DNA of 64,000 nucleotides from Episyrphus balteatus (GCF_945859705.1 NC_079137.1:74422277-74486276), one strand, 5' to 3'; positions 34,201 to 48,400 are shown, counted from the stretch's first letter. The notes: generated by a model not told the origin, from the sequence alone. A program made the numbers and translations.

Positions 34201-37200
34201 AATCGAAGCTAATCCATAAAGAAAACATAATGTTCCAACTACTGCTGGATAAACTAACATCTCCGTATAGAAACCAAGCCAGCAAAAATACAAAGCAATT
34301 TTGTCACCGAAATACTTTCGAACCAGACAAAGCGGTTGCTTTTTATACCATTGTGATGGATGGGCCCAAGTTTGATGTAGGACACGTCGATCAAAAATCA
34401 CACCACTCGAATGAGGACGATCGTAACGGCCTTCATGAAGTGGAAAGCATGCTAAATAGGTTTTGTCATTTAGAAGGCGTCGAATTCCTAAACGATCGCT
34501 ATCATCGAAACGTGTTCGTAAGAGAACTTGCATCACCATTAAGCTTCGTTGGGCGCTTGTGTATGTTGTACAGCGATCTTTTACAATGAATCTAAAATAT
34601 ACAAAAAAAACCTTACAGAAATTGTTTAAAAGAGATTTTTACACTTTTACTTACTGTTCTTCTGGATTGCCTCCAGCGGTTGATGCCTTATAAGTGGTTT
34701 CACCTTCTAACACGGAGCTTTCAAGTTGTATCACTTTAGTCAAACGAGCCCAAATATTTTTCAAAACTTGAATTCTGCGAGCCATCAAGTTTTCTTCGTC
34801 CTAAAAATTTTTGAATTTGAGTTACTATTGGAAATGATTTAAATTTTAATAAAATCTCAACAATGCAAAGGGCAAAGCAAACAGTATTTTTCGTTAAGAT
34901 GACATGTCGCAACTGTCAGTCAAAATAATAAAGATATGTTTTCTACATTAATAAACAGTTATGTATTTCAATTACATGTTCCATGAAACTTAACGAAACT
35001 CAAACAATAGAGACTCGATGTAGAACTCTATTTAATAAAGGTAGGAATAACTGTCAAAACTCAACGAAACACGATGCCAATTGATTACCAGATGACACAT
35101 CAGCTACGTTCAATTGTAACGTGGTCAAAAGTCAAAAATATTTGAAAAACAAGTTATAACTGGCAGAAATGTCAAAACTGAACGAAAAAATGCCTCCTGA
35201 AATGTAACTTTTTTAAGATGCAAAGTACGAAAAATGAACGAAGTAACATTTATAGTTTCATCTTAATACATTAGACCCAACTTACCCATGCTTTGACACT
35301 GATTGTAATAAATCGTTTCACAGGCAGTTTAAGATTCATAACCTCAGCTAATCGTATTTCGAGTCTCCAAGGCAAATGAATCTTCAGAAAAAACGTCTTT
35401 TCATTAAAAGATTGCGTCTTATCTTCCAATTCAACTTCAAGACCTTCTTTAATGAGATTTTCCATAAAAATTCTTCGATTATCACGACGTTTTGCCTCGG
35501 CTTCTGTCATAACACCTTCATCTTCTTCTTCCCAAGCAAGAACCATGTCAATACGTCGACGTCCATCGCGAAACAAAAGTGACTCGGGATCCAGACCCTA
35601 CAAAACAAAACTTAGTTTCGTTTTCATAAAAATAAAGCAAAAAAAACCTAACCTCTTTATCCTGTTTACTTGTTCGTTTTTCCTCATTTTCATCAACTGT
35701 ACTATTCCTTTTGCTTGTTTTCCTGCTATTGAAATAGCTATTTCCACTACTGTCAAGTGTGGACGTGGTACTTTTTGCTTTATCATTATTTGGTGATTGT
35801 TGTTGTTGCTTGTAAAATAGATGATTGTCCGATATGATATTAGATTGTGTTGTTTCGATTGGCCGAGAAAATGATAAATCATTTGGCATAGTATCCAATT
35901 CCAGTTCAAGACCAATTTGCATTGCAGTTCCAGGGATATTTTCATCACCGATTTTAGGCCCAAAGGCAAGAGTAGGACTGAAATTATAGTGCATCTTCAA
36001 TACACTAAAGTAATTATATTTTGATTTGAAGATTCTCACCTTCGTTCACTATCATCCTCCATAAATGGCGGGAGTTTTATCGTATGTGAATTTGATTTAT
36101 GCATTGATTCGAATTTTTCCTTGAATATAGGAGTTTCGTTGGAATTATTGGTATGATTGTTTGAAGTTGTGTACATTTGAATAACACTTGGATCGGATTC
36201 ATTGATAAAATTAAAAATGTTGTCACTGCTTTTGTGATGCCTTGCATTAGCATCCTTAAATTGGATTTCCTATAAATTAAAAATATACATATTAAAAAGA
36301 GATTACTCGAGATGAAAAATATATATGAATAAACTATTTTGCTTGGCGGTATCATGACATTGCTTTCTAATGTCTTCCTTCGATTTCTACACTAGAACTT
36401 ATTCAGTTAACTAAGCTATCAACCATTAGCATTATTGGCAACTGAATTATAACAGTTTATCCCAGTTAAGTTTGTCTTAAGCTGCGTTTTTTTTCCGTTC
36501 TGTCAGATGGAAGGAGTATCCGGATCATCTAGCTATCTAAACTCCACACTGATCATTTGATTTCTATTAACAGCTGTCAAAATTGAACAAAACATTGTGT
36601 TCCAAGCCTTAAAGCTCCAATGTATAATCTGTCAGATCTTATAATATGACATTTCAAGTTCTATTTTTAAATTCCTATAACGAATATGTTAACACGATAT
36701 ATAACAGTTTGGACGGTGTACAAATCAGCCTCACTCATTTTGACATTTCTGTGGGCCTCTTTTTGCTATCTCGTTATCAGCATGAAATGCAAGTGAGAAA
36801 GCAACGTGGAAATGTCAAAATTAGACCGCGGTGGAGTGTGGCAAATGTTAACACCGTCCAAACTGTTATATTAAGGTGTTAGAATATTCGTTATAGGAGT
36901 TCTTGTGAAAATAGCAGTAAAACCAAAATTTCATCAAACTTAATTCGAACACGTCTAATTTACAAAGCAATACAAATATAAAAACGATAGTATTTCTACT
37001 GACAGCTTTGTTTGCTCTGTGATGGCCGTTGTCTTTCACCTTTCACCAATGAAATTAACCTTCGTAAAAACTTTTTCATTCTTAAACAAAATTGTTTTTT
37101 TTTTTTTCTCCAGAAAATCAAACAAAAATATTGATTCAGGCCTCATTGCACAATTGCCTATATATTTCAATATCTTTTCTTGTGTCAAATCCATAATAAT

Positions 37201-37869
37201 TATATGTGATATTCAAAAAACAAACAGTTCTACTTTCAAATCACCGTTGCATATGACCTATGACAAACTATAGACGATATTGACCTTATTTGTCAAATCC
37301 ACCCAAAACCAATATTGATAGATGAATTCTATCGAAACTAATTTTTCACCCTCATACTCCTTTTTCATTCAATAAACCATAACGCATTCATAATTTACCC
37401 CACTTTTGTATCCTTTATAGTTTGTGTTAACAACAACAAAATGCAAAGGAAACCTCCTTGAAACAAAAAAAAAAAAAAAACTATCTATACTTACCCCAGC
37501 AACAAACCCCCTTCCGGCAGTTCCAATTCCCGAATCCTGACTCGAACGTCTCGCACGGAATTTACTACCAAATCTTTGCAAGCCCGTCTTGGCCGGACTC
37601 GACGATATCTGCCGTCGCACTATTGTCGAACGTGGCCGAGCTTTACGTAACGACGGCACCGACAAATAACTACTATCTATGGAATTCCGGTGGCGCTTGA
37701 ACTTTCGTTTGTTGCCAACAACATCCTCGGTTAGGTCTTCGGTTGAGTTTAAGGCAATAGCAGTTGTGTCATCAATGTCAGTATTCTCAACGGTGATTTC
37801 CATGTTTGACGGTGCGTAGGTTGTTGAATAAATATCATATTGGTTGTTAGTTCTGTCGTTGTAGTACAT
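31251..37869 (-). CDS. Anoctamin (TMEM16 family channel/scramblase)
   Basis: Twelve exons, minus strand: 37,495-37,869; 36,040-36,269; 35,653-35,977; 35,286-35,597; 34,655-34,800; 34,011-34,591; 33,374-33,591; 33,077-33,241; 32,562-33,015; 31,786-32,182; 31,633-31,723; 31,251-31,574, totalling 1,205 aa with all phases closing. Residues 1-310 are a low-complexity, Ser/Asn-rich cytosolic leader. About 315-540 is the anoctamin dimerisation domain, starting GLDPESLLFRDGRRRIDMVL. The ten-helix channel follows to about 1,120: KIALYFCWLGFYTEML (TM1), GCLSELCIQLAIIMVGKQ (TM7), QYGFVTLFVAAFPLAPLFAL and NNVAEIRLDA (TM8). The TM7/TM8 acidic residues that form calcium sites in the family are present. It resembles the ANO1-7 branch rather than ANO8/10. 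Members are Ca2+-activated Cl- channels or lipid scramblases; which applies cannot be told. The frame is open upstream of the chosen ATG, so a further 5' exon is possible. Confidence 0.93.
36699..36871. mobile_element. MITE in anoctamin intron 1, ATATAACAGTTTGG termini
   Basis: Inverted termini ATATAACAGTTTGGACGGTG and its inverse, 173 bp, inside the intron between anoctamin exons 1 and 2. Non-coding. Confidence 0.75.
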
Positions 37870-38902
37870 ATTCTGTATGAGTATGTGTGAGTTAATATTT
37901 TGTTGTAAGAGTATATCTAAATGACACTCTCTACTTTCTCTATGTCTGCATGTGTGGGATATCTTGTCTTGTTTTTTTTTTTTTTTTTTTAATATTGGTT
38001 CATTTGATGTCCTTCAGAATATATTTAATAAAAAAAAAAATACAATTTTATTTAGGATAATCTGATTGTGTGCGTGTCCCTGTTTTTTTTGCTGCCTACC
38101 AGGCAGTGCTCATTGTTTGACCTATAAAAACGAACAATTATTAATTTATTTTTAAAACGTCTTTATGTGTTAATTATATGTTTTTTTTTTGACTTATTAA
38201 ATGAAAATGATAAATAAATCTAGATACACGTAGTTATATACAAATACACGCAAAGTAACGATAATTTAATTATGATATGATGAAATTAAAATTGAGTGTC
38301 CTGTAATTTAGGTAACCATGAAAACATGAAATTATAATTTGTTTTGAGTTTCTAGGTTTTAAAATTTCATGCACTTGGTGGTCTTTATATAAACAAACAG
38401 AACTTATGGAAAGTTTTAATTTGTTTTTTTTTTTCTGCAGTTGCTGATTTGAAAACAAGAATGACAGTAGTATCTCATTAATCCGAAATCCATAAGTATT
38501 CAGCCTTGTCACGAATTCCAATCACAGAATCCGTTCGAAATGGAAAATCTCATACAATACCTACGTACTCATTATTGTTTTTTCGTGACTTGCTCAACAT
38601 TTCTGACAAACGTCAAGTAGTGGGAGAAACTAACGCTGGATTTTTTCTTAGAAATTTCAGCACAAATGATGGCTAAATCGATCTGTCATTTAAAAGTTTT
38701 TGTCTCTATTGGGTTCCATTTTTTTTTTACACAGTAAAATGACACTTAATTTTAACGACTAGAACAACTAAATAACCTCAAATATTGCATCGTTATAATT
38801 GTGCTGTCAAATTTTATACTTTCTTCTCACATTTTCTACATATTGTTATTTTTTGTAAGTTATAGCAATGGTGCCATTTAAACAGAATACAAGATAATAT
38901 AC

Positions 38903-39140
38903 ACCCGCCATTTTCATGACGTCACGTGTATTATAAATGGAATGTGAACACCGTCTTACATATTAAAGGCAGGCATACATGAATGTGCTATCTATGGAAA
39001 TGGAAAACAACTAATACACCACACTACTACAAACAACTACCAAGATAGGAAACTTTCATATGTTTAATCTATGGTAACTTCATATAAAAAAAAATGAATA
39101 ATACAGACGACGTCACAAAAAGAAAAAGAGATAGGATTAT
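38903..39140 (+). repeat. Repeat B, copy 1 (CRE-like TGACGTCA ends)
   Basis: Runs from ACCCGCCATTTTCATGACGT to ACGACGTCACAAAAAGAAA. It shares ordered blocks with 42,341-42,525 plus 43,411-43,450 (CAACTACCAAGAT, TATGTTTAATCTAT, CATATAAAAAAAAA). Each copy has GACGTCA near both ends. Confidence 0.65.
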
Positions 39141-39156
39141 GAAAATCTCAGATTTT

Positions 39157-39275
39157 CCCTGTTCCATCGGGGGTGGTAGTTTACTCGTGAGTAGAAATCT
39201 AGTACAACAACTTCACATTCCTATCTCCTTGAGTAGAAGATCATATGTTAATTGTTGTACTAGATCTAGCTCTAT
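39157..39275. mobile_element. MITE, AGCCCTGTTCC family, partial copy
   Basis: Left terminus CCCTGTTCCATCGGGGGTGG followed by GTAGTTTACTCGTGAGTAGA and the inverted GTTGTACTAGATC arm; the right terminus is missing. Confidence 0.6.
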
Positions 39276-42200
39276 CTTTTGACCTCAAAATAAACATAAT
39301 TACTTTAACCTCGAATAAAATATGCACATGGATGTAAGCTATACATTCCCTAAAAATAATTTATGACACTTCCAAATAGAATATCATGGAAAGTTTATGT
39401 GAATGTTTATTATTACTCCAATTGAACAGCTATTAGAGTAGGTACCTAAATAAAATCAATAAGCATAACTAAAATGTTCTCTTTAATATGTTACTTTGTT
39501 TGTATGCATTAATGAAGTCAAACTCAAGAGTTAACTCTACGGCAATTCCCAATGTGAACTTTTATCTATATACAACTGAAGTCATATTGGCCATACGTTC
39601 CTAACATAAATTGTGTCTGTTGAATCATTTATGCAATTAAAGTGTAATTAAATAAAATCACTTTGACAATTATTTATAGGGGTAGTGTTTTGTAGCATTT
39701 TGTGTGAATTAGACTTTGAATTCAAATATTTAGATACCCTCGCATACAAATTTTGACAGGTTAATATTTTTTTTTAGGAAATGTTTTTTTTTTGGTTCGA
39801 AGTAAAGGATTCTTTATACGGGTTAAAATATAATAAGCCTTTGAAAATCATTTTCAAAACACAGATTTGACAGAAGGATGAAAATACATAATGTGGATGC
39901 ACCTTAAGGAATATTTGCGTATGTGAAGATTATTTTGATAAAAACAACTTTTTGAAGGAGAGGAAGGTTTTTGTAGAAGGTGTGTTGCTGTGCTGAAGCG
40001 CAATTCAGCAAAACAAATAATACGTTCCAAAACAAGTTTAATCATTTTAAGAGAGTTTTTGTTATAACTTATTAAAATAAATATTTCATAATGAATTCAT
40101 TTCACGCCACCACTGACCCGCAAAATATTGAATTAGAAACTCCCAAGTGACTTATTCATATTCATCCTTCAAACAAATTTACGCCTTGCCGCCAGTATAT
40201 TTATTTAGTTTTTGTGACCTACGTTTGTTTTATTTCTTCTAATTTATTTAAGCTCCAGAAAGAAAAAAGCTATATTAAAGTTCATAAAAAGGAACAACAT
40301 GTTGATTGTAATCCCCAATCAACTTCAATTTTAATTTATTATCTTATAATTTCATATTATTTTCGCCATTGGCACACAAATTATCCTTGTAGAATATTTT
40401 ACACTTCTATTACTTTATTTTTAAGTGATATAAAAATTTGACGATTTCTCATGTTTATTTTTTTTTTTTAGAAATAATAGGTTAAGGTATCTTATAAACA
40501 TGCAATTAGTTTTGTGAAATGGCACATTAAGCAATTAAAAAGGGATAAACATGTATTTGCATTACCTTATTATGAACTTTAATTGATTGGTGGCATTAAT
40601 CTCTTGTTGCTATTTTAAATTATAAATAAAAACTTTTTTAAATTATATCACTCATACGCCACCGTGTACCACACAAATATATAAATAGTCAATAAGAGGA
40701 TTAAATTTCTCTTGTCTACTAAGAACTCAGAACAGATTTTGACAGCTGCAGATGTCAACAACCATATTAGGCAGTTTTAGGCAGTTTTTATTCGTAGCGT
40801 TATAGTTTTTTTTTTTGCGAGATTAAATATGAGACTTTTCCAAATAAAGTGAGAAGATTTAACTCATTTTGTAAATAGAATCTCTCTGTGAGCACTCGTT
40901 TCTACACTTCTTATTCAAAGTGTAGACTACTCGCACTCATCAGTAGATGATAAGTAGATCTACTACAAAAATCTACACATGCTCTTCTTCTCGAGGACAT
41001 GGGATTATGTAGTTGGTAGTTCTGGATTATTGTTTCAATAGAACGTGGATATTCAGTGTGTACCATTAGTCTACAGTTATCAATAGCTAGAACACTCTCA
41101 GACTGCATTGAGAAAATAATAGCCGCATTCCTTTGGATGTGTTAGACGACTCATGATGGTAAAGTAGATCTAGTACAATAATAATAATTAAAACATGATA
41201 TTTATGTATTTCGATAATTTGCATGCAAAGTATGCTATTCAATTTCTTTCAAAGTTAACTAAAAGTTTATTTCAAAAATATGTCAAGATTTAAAATAGAT
41301 AGAATCGTGTGCATTCATAGCACCTAATTGGTTATTTCTATTCAACAAACGATATTATATTCATACTCAATAAATATAAATAAATTGTCATGCAAATTTA
41401 TCATTACTTATAGCGTTGACAGTTTGTAGCTTACAACATATGAACAAATCGAAATAACTGGGGCCGATTGGTGCATGAGCATGGTTGGGCCCCGTTTACA
41501 CAGAATATATGAGACCAAAAAAACAAATAACTAAGTAGCCATCAATTGAGGGCATTAAATTAGTTGGGGTGATATATTCAACCACCTTATAATGTGCAAT
41601 ACACACTTATAGTAAGTCCATTTTCTTGTTTACATTTGAAAGGGTTGAATATTTTTTTTGCTAGGTAGGTACTTGCATTTTAAATGTCTTTGCTGACCTT
41701 GTTAAAATCTATTACCTTATGCATCGATGAGGAATCAGTTGCATTATAATGGTTAAATGCATATTTTCAACTATTAACTTGTAAATGATGGATTGTAAAA
41801 TTGTAACCATAGATTAGATGGTTGAACTTGGGTTCTAAACACGCGTATGTTAAGAAGATTAAAAGGTTTGATAGCGTTAGGTTATATCATTTTCAACGGT
41901 AATTATATTTTTTATACATAAATCATTTATAGGGAAGAGTTAAATTATAAATTAACTGGTTTTTAGTGATATGTTAGATTTGTTTTTATGTTAGGTATGT
42001 CCGTTAAATAGAGAACATTCCCAAAGCTATGTTTTGACGTTTGGTAGCTCTGAAAAACAAAAATAATAACCGAAAAATTAATTGATAAATGCTAGATAAT
42101 AATTGACTATAAAATTATCAAAAAATGTCTTAGCCCTGATTTTTCAATCGTCAGTTAGACTATCAGAAGAATAAATGTCAATATAAAAAAAATTTATTCC

Positions 42201-42340
42201 TAAGCTCTATCTGACGTTTATCTGACTACTGAAAAATTGGCCCTTAGTTGATTTGAAAAATATTATATGCTTTTACAGTAGTAAAATTGTTCACAGTATA
42301 TTGGTTTTAAACCAAGATAAACATATACAAATTAATATAA

Positions 42341-43450
42341 ACCCGCTATTTTGATGACGTCACATGAATTAAAAATCGAATGTGAACTCCGCCTTACAGG
42401 TGAAAGACAGTCATACTTCAATGCTTTATCTATGGAAAGCAACAAATATAACACACAGACAAACAACTACCAAGATCGGAAGCTTTCGTATGTTTAATCT
42501 ATAGAAATTTCATATAAAAAAAAAATCATGTGTGGAATTCACACGTGGTAGAAGTGAAACCTTAAAAAAATCATTTTTCTTGCAAAAACAAAAAATAGAA
42601 AAAATCTACCTATTTTTATTCTATCACCTTCAAATCCATGTTTTTATATGACAACCTATATAAATTTTATATTATCTGAAAGCTTATTGTCTTAGCCCAA
42701 AATATATATATCGATCAGGTCTTTGAGACATCTACAAAAAGAGCTAGAATTTTTTAAACTCGATGAAATTTCATCCAAAAAGCAAAAAAAACATTTAATT
42801 TTTTGTTCTCATGCTATTTAATCAATTTTTTTGTTTGACAACCTATACAAAATTTTATACCATGTGAAAGCTTATTGTTTCACCTTGCATAATGATGCAT
42901 AAACCTTATTTCAAAGATGTCTACAAGAGAAGTTAGAATTTTTTAAAGTCAACCATGTCGAATTTCCAGACTGAGATTACGGTACTTCCTACACTGGTAG
43001 CTGGTCATCGCCAACAGATCTTCACAGGTGTTTTGAGGTGTTTTTAAATTTTTTTTAATTTAAGATTGTGTAACTTGTAGAGCACGTAACGTTATGTGTG
43101 ATATATCAAATAAAAGGTAATGTTATCAGCATGCGTATTAAAGTTAAATCAAATTTGTATGTGCACTAGATCAAAAGATATAACGTGTGTTGGAAAAGAA
43201 CATCTTTTTACCGTTATCTCCGAACTTTGAATATGAAATTAATTGAAATTTTGTACAATTATAATTTATTTATTTACCTACAATACCTACAAATTTCATT
43301 CATCTATCTATTAAAACAAAAAAGTTATAACAAGTTGAAGTCGTGTCGCGTTTTCGTTTCATCTTGTTTCAAATCACTACGATACTAAAGAAGTTTTCAC
43401 TTCAAAAATTTGATTGATACAGATGACGTCACAAAAACAGAAAGAGTAAG
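42341..43450 (+). repeat. Repeat B, copy 2, interrupted by an 890-bp insertion
   Basis: 42,341-42,525 and 43,411-43,450 align to consecutive parts of copy 1. The intervening 890 bp is absent from copy 1. That insert carries two diverged tandem units about 187 bp apart (TGACAACCTATA, GAAAGCTTATTGT and GTTAGAATTTTTTAAA-like blocks at about 42,650 and 42,836). Its class is unknown. Confidence 0.55.
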
Positions 43451-44093
43451 GATGACGAACATCTGATCATATTACATTGTATTCTGTATAACTTGGTGTT
43501 TAACAGTGTTTTAACTAACGTTACATCTTTTGGTAAAACTTGACATTTTTGTTTCATCGCCGTCGTCTGTTAGTTGTTAGCTGCTCTCTAATCTTGATTA
43601 AATATGTAAAATTTAAATCTATTTGTTTTTTTTTTTAATAGAAATCCTTGATCTCTTTGAACCATTATTCTACTTATAAATTTTAATGGACAAAAAATCT
43701 TAATGGCATTTCCATGTTATTTATTTTTAGCATGACCATTTTTTTTTAGCACGACATATAGGTGTTTATGGTAGGTTTGATAAAATAAAACAATTGTTTG
43801 TTAACTAAACTGGTAATAATAGTGATTTAATAAAAATAGTGTGTGTAATCACATCGTTTTCAAAATAACGCAAGAAAATAGCGTTATTATGGAACTTCAT
43901 GTTCCTACAGTAGCCCGGTTCATTTATCATTAGGTACTTTATTTGCGATTTTCTATGGAACTGTACTAGAGCACCATGATAGTAAATGTACTAGAAAATC
44001 TACTTTTGAGTAGTAATAGGGACTGTTTTGCAGGATAATTAGGAATGTGTAGTTGATTTAATAGATTTCTACATCCAAAGGATCGCAATTAAT

Positions 44094-44246
44094 AGCCCTG
44101 TTCCATTGCAGGTGGTATAGTTTACTCATGAGTAGATCTAGTACTAGAATTAACACATGATCTTCTACTCGAGGAGATAGGAATGTGTAGTTGTTGTACT
44201 AGATTTCTACTCACGAGTAAACTACCACCTCCAATGGAACAGGGCT
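44094..44246. mobile_element. MITE, AGCCCTGTTCC family, copy 2, AAT duplication
   Basis: Complete 153-bp copy: AGCCCTGTTCCATTGCAGGT at the left, CACCTCCAATGGAACAGGGCT at the right in inverse, flanked by AAT. The interior is almost entirely self-complementary (GAGTAGATCTAGTAC arms), so it would fold into one hairpin. Confidence 0.85.
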
Positions 44247-47200
44247 AATGCCATCATTCCATATTTGACACAATCTACTACGAATTTTGTTACATAGCTG
44301 TCAAAAAAATGTATTTTCCCCTTTAGATTTAGTTAAGACCAATGTTTTTGATAAGATGAACCGGAAAATAAACTCGAAAATCCCAATTAAACCACTATCT
44401 TCGAGTCTCTAAGTTCCGTTAAAAGTAGGCATAGTATAGGTATTTTGATATTTTTAATGTTCGAGTGGGTGGGTTGTTTATTTTTTGCATCATGTTGGAA
44501 TACACACAACTCAATTAACAATTGCATTTATTTAACTAGGGTCCAAAGAAAAAGCTGCATTTTTGTAGCCTTAAACGAGTTACACATTAAGAGTTGAGAC
44601 CCAACTATATAGTAGGAATAGAGCGTATGCTAATTGCAGTGCAGGTTTCACTCTCTCCCTTTCCATTCGACTGAACGAAAACCATAAGAAATGATTCGTT
44701 TATTTTTTACACTAAAATCTGTTATAAACTTGCAAATTAAAAAGTGAATGACAAATATATAATAGCACTCAACTACAACAAAAATCGGCCTTGAACCAAA
44801 CTACACTTTTCTAATGAATTTTCGTGATTCCAATCCAAAGTCAAAATTGCACTGGCACGTAAGATTTTTGAAATACTTGAATATTAACAGGTCAAAAACG
44901 CGGTTTTTGCTAGCTTTACTCTAGTACATTTTTTTCACGGAATCCTATTGATAGTAAGAACCTACTTTAATATTTTAATAACTGACTCGTTTTCAAGATA
45001 GTAACTTTTGCGATGAAGCTAAAACGATATATTAATTATAATACTTTAATCTGCATGCAGATTTAATTTAAAAGAAAAAAAATGTAATTTATAGATCGAT
45101 AACCACCACCTGTTAATCACCACAGTGATAGCGTTGCATTTAATATAACGAGTGTTGCATGTAGTAGTTTTCAATTCAAAACTATTTTAACTACCAAAGA
45201 TATGTAGTTAATATTCAATATATAATGCAAGTAAGTTATATTTTCAATATTTTTTTTTTCTGCGTTTAAAATATACACGTAGCAATAGAAAAAAAAAAAC
45301 TCAATTGAACTTGAACAAAAAAGAAGTAATGTATGTCAGAATGGATTTTTAATTGGTTAACACACCTGGCAATTCTAAATTGTGTCTGGGAAATATTGAT
45401 ATCCAATTAAATTTCTGTTCAATCTGCATTTGAAATGTATAACACATTTATTTCTTATTTTTATTTATTCGATTCACATTTTATAACGCACTCACATTTA
45501 TGCATTTAAGGAATTTTCAAAACCCTTTTTTTTCTTTTTTAAAAATTCACACACTTTTCACATAAATATAAATCAATATTCGTTTTTCAATAATCCTTTG
45601 TTAAATTGTATGGTCTTTGTTGTTGTTGTTATTCACATTCCTAACATTTAATTGCTATTATAATGGTATATAACCCGATAATATTTCAAATACTCTACAA
45701 TGTTCGCAACGCAACGGTTCGTTTCGGAATAATCCAAAAATGTCAAAAACTCTCCATTAACTAGTGAGAATTACTCTTCCAGGACAATAGGACTTATCCA
45801 CACATGTGAGATTGTATTGAACTTCTATCGTATTTCCCCTAATTGATATTGGAAAGTGTATTTTGAATATATTGCATTCACAAAAAGAAAGAGTCTGTGG
45901 ACGCAGCACTTCCCACTTACACAAATTCACTTAATAGGTTCACACCATAACAAACAAAACAGTTATGAAAACTAGATAGTGCTAAGATCACTATGACATT
46001 CTTGTCAAAAAGTAAATTTTAACTCTCTAGAGACAAACAGTCCACGACCAAACGCTCAAGTTGTGCAAAGCAAGTAGAAATTAACTACAACACATTTACA
46101 TTTTAAGTAGGTACCTACTTGCTTGGCAACTTGCATTTTAATTTTGCATGGTAATTGGTAGGTAATTTGACAGATCAATTGTTGCGATTTTTGACATGCA
46201 AGTGGCTAGCCACTTTCTACACAACAACAAAAATGAAAAGTAATGCTTAATTCACATTAGTGATAACAGTACTTTTATCATTTTTTTTGCTGGTACCTAG
46301 AATTTTTTTTTTTAAATAATGACAAGGTTATTTCTAAGACAAGGAATAAGATTTTGGAATGAGAATGGATGTGGATCATGGTATAATGAGAGACGTTAGT
46401 ATCATTAGCGTTTTCATTTGCAAGGTGGCGTCGTAAGTTTATGACGTTTGGTTTGTCAAAGTCAAAAGCAGCAACAATTTCCAAGACAAACAAAAACAAT
46501 TTCAGTACAAAAAGTTAGGAAGCCATCTTTTTTTCTTTCATCAGTTCTCGGTACATACTTTCTGTGCGTGATGATACACTCTTTTCTTAAACCATGATAT
46601 GGATCGTATTCTTTTTGTTTCATGACGTGTGTGACGTACTGCTACCGCAAACTTTTTCGGTGTGATGGTCAAACCTTTAGTCTTAAGTTTATTAAGTTGG
46701 ATTTAAAAATGACATTTCACTGACATTCAAAATCAACAATGTCACTTCAACATTAAACTGAGAGTGTGGAGGTGGAAAAGTAGCATGCTAGACAACGTCC
46801 TCGCTTTATTAGGAATGTGAAGGATCAGCAATTGAAAAAAAAAAACAATGTTGATCAACATAAAATGGTAGTTGCACTTACCTTATGTATCGTAATATTT
46901 ATGTTACCTTATGTATCGTAATATTTTGTGGAACTTGTTCGAATTTCATTTCACGAGAGATTAGTATCAAGTTTAAAAAAACAAATGAATGCGTTCCATA
47001 TAAGGTACCTATAAATAAAATCAGTTACTGATTTCCTCTTTCAAATATAAAGAAAAAAATGTGAAGCTCTAATTCCAAAGCAAAGGAAATAGGGTTGAAG
47101 AATTGTTTATGACGTTTTATTCCATTCCAATCCACATAGATATTTTTTCCCCACATCAGTTAATTTAAAATGCACATTCATGAAAATCACACATGGTTTA

Positions 47201-48025
47201 TTGTCTCTCTAAAATATGTGTCTCTTTCCAGAAATCATCCATGGTAACCATACGATGGTCAAAACATTTTACAAATAGACAAAATAACAAAAAAAAAAAA
47301 AAAAAATACGATTCAACAATGACGATATGCTTAGAATATATTGTCATTCCAAAACGTAACTACATCGTCTATAGGCAAACATCATTTTGAATTGTAAGCA
47401 TTAGTTTGTGAGAAAGGTCTTCCCGCCAATTAATTCATTCAGTGCTAGTGACGCTTTCCTAACTATCGAAAATGCTATTTTCGACACTTAACAAACTTAT
47501 ATCATGAAGTAAGTATTACATAAAAAGTACAACACGCATAGGCGTAGGGTGTATTTGCAATCCGTTTCGTGTAGATTTGATTTTTTTTTTGAAGTTAAAA
47601 CGTAAAGTTAATTTGAAAAGGTTCTTCCTTAGAATGTTCGTACTGAATTATTGGATTTAATTGAGTAATTGAACTTTGAGTATGGGTTTTCTTAAGTTAA
47701 TTTAAAAATAGATTTACCGCCATTCCAAATTGGGTAAATGCTTCAAGGCAGTTAAGATACAAACGTATTTTGGTAGTTTATTTTTAGATTGAGCTAAAAT
47801 TAGAAAAACAAAAAATAATTGGTTATTGGTAGAATTTTATTTTATCCAGTTATAATAACATTAATTCATGAAAAAATCAACTATTAAACGGTGACGTTTG
47901 CGACTTGTTTATATTTTTCTTCTGTAACGCTTCACAGAAGCTTCAGAAGCACCTGTAAGGTTCTACAGAATTCTTGTTTGTTGTGGGACACTCTTTTTGG
48001 AGTGGTCAAATTAATGTTTGTTTAA

Positions 48026-48361
48026 AGCTGCGTCTACATTATGTTGATTTGGGATGATCAACACGCTTGATCAAGAAAGTGTAGTAAATGTGGACGTTGA
48101 TCGCTAGAGGAAGCGCTGCTTAAATTCTGTTGACCCGTACGCAACACGATTGAAATCGGTAAAGATAAAAGAATGTTACGATGAGTGCGAATTGGTTTTC
48201 AAGTTTTGACAGTTAAATGACAACTGAGTTCAAAAATGACATTTCACTGATATTCAACATCAACAATGACACGTCCACACTTAATTAAGAGTGTGGAAGA
48301 GTAGCATACTAGTCCACAATAAAAAAAAACAAGTATTGATAAACCTAATATGGACGCAGCT
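48026..48361. mobile_element. MITE, AGCTGCGTC termini, TAA duplication
   Basis: Inverted termini AGCTGCGTCTACATTATG and its near-inverse CCTAATATGGACGCAGCT, flanked by TAA on both sides (PIF/Harbinger-like TWA target). 336 bp. A related fragment at 46,704-46,800 shares AAAAATGACATTTCACTGA and GAGTGTGGA. It sits about 70 bp past the stop codon of the giant CBM14 gene. Confidence 0.75.
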
Positions 48362-48400
48362 TAATGAAAAAACAGTTCAAACGATGTAACGTGCAAATAA

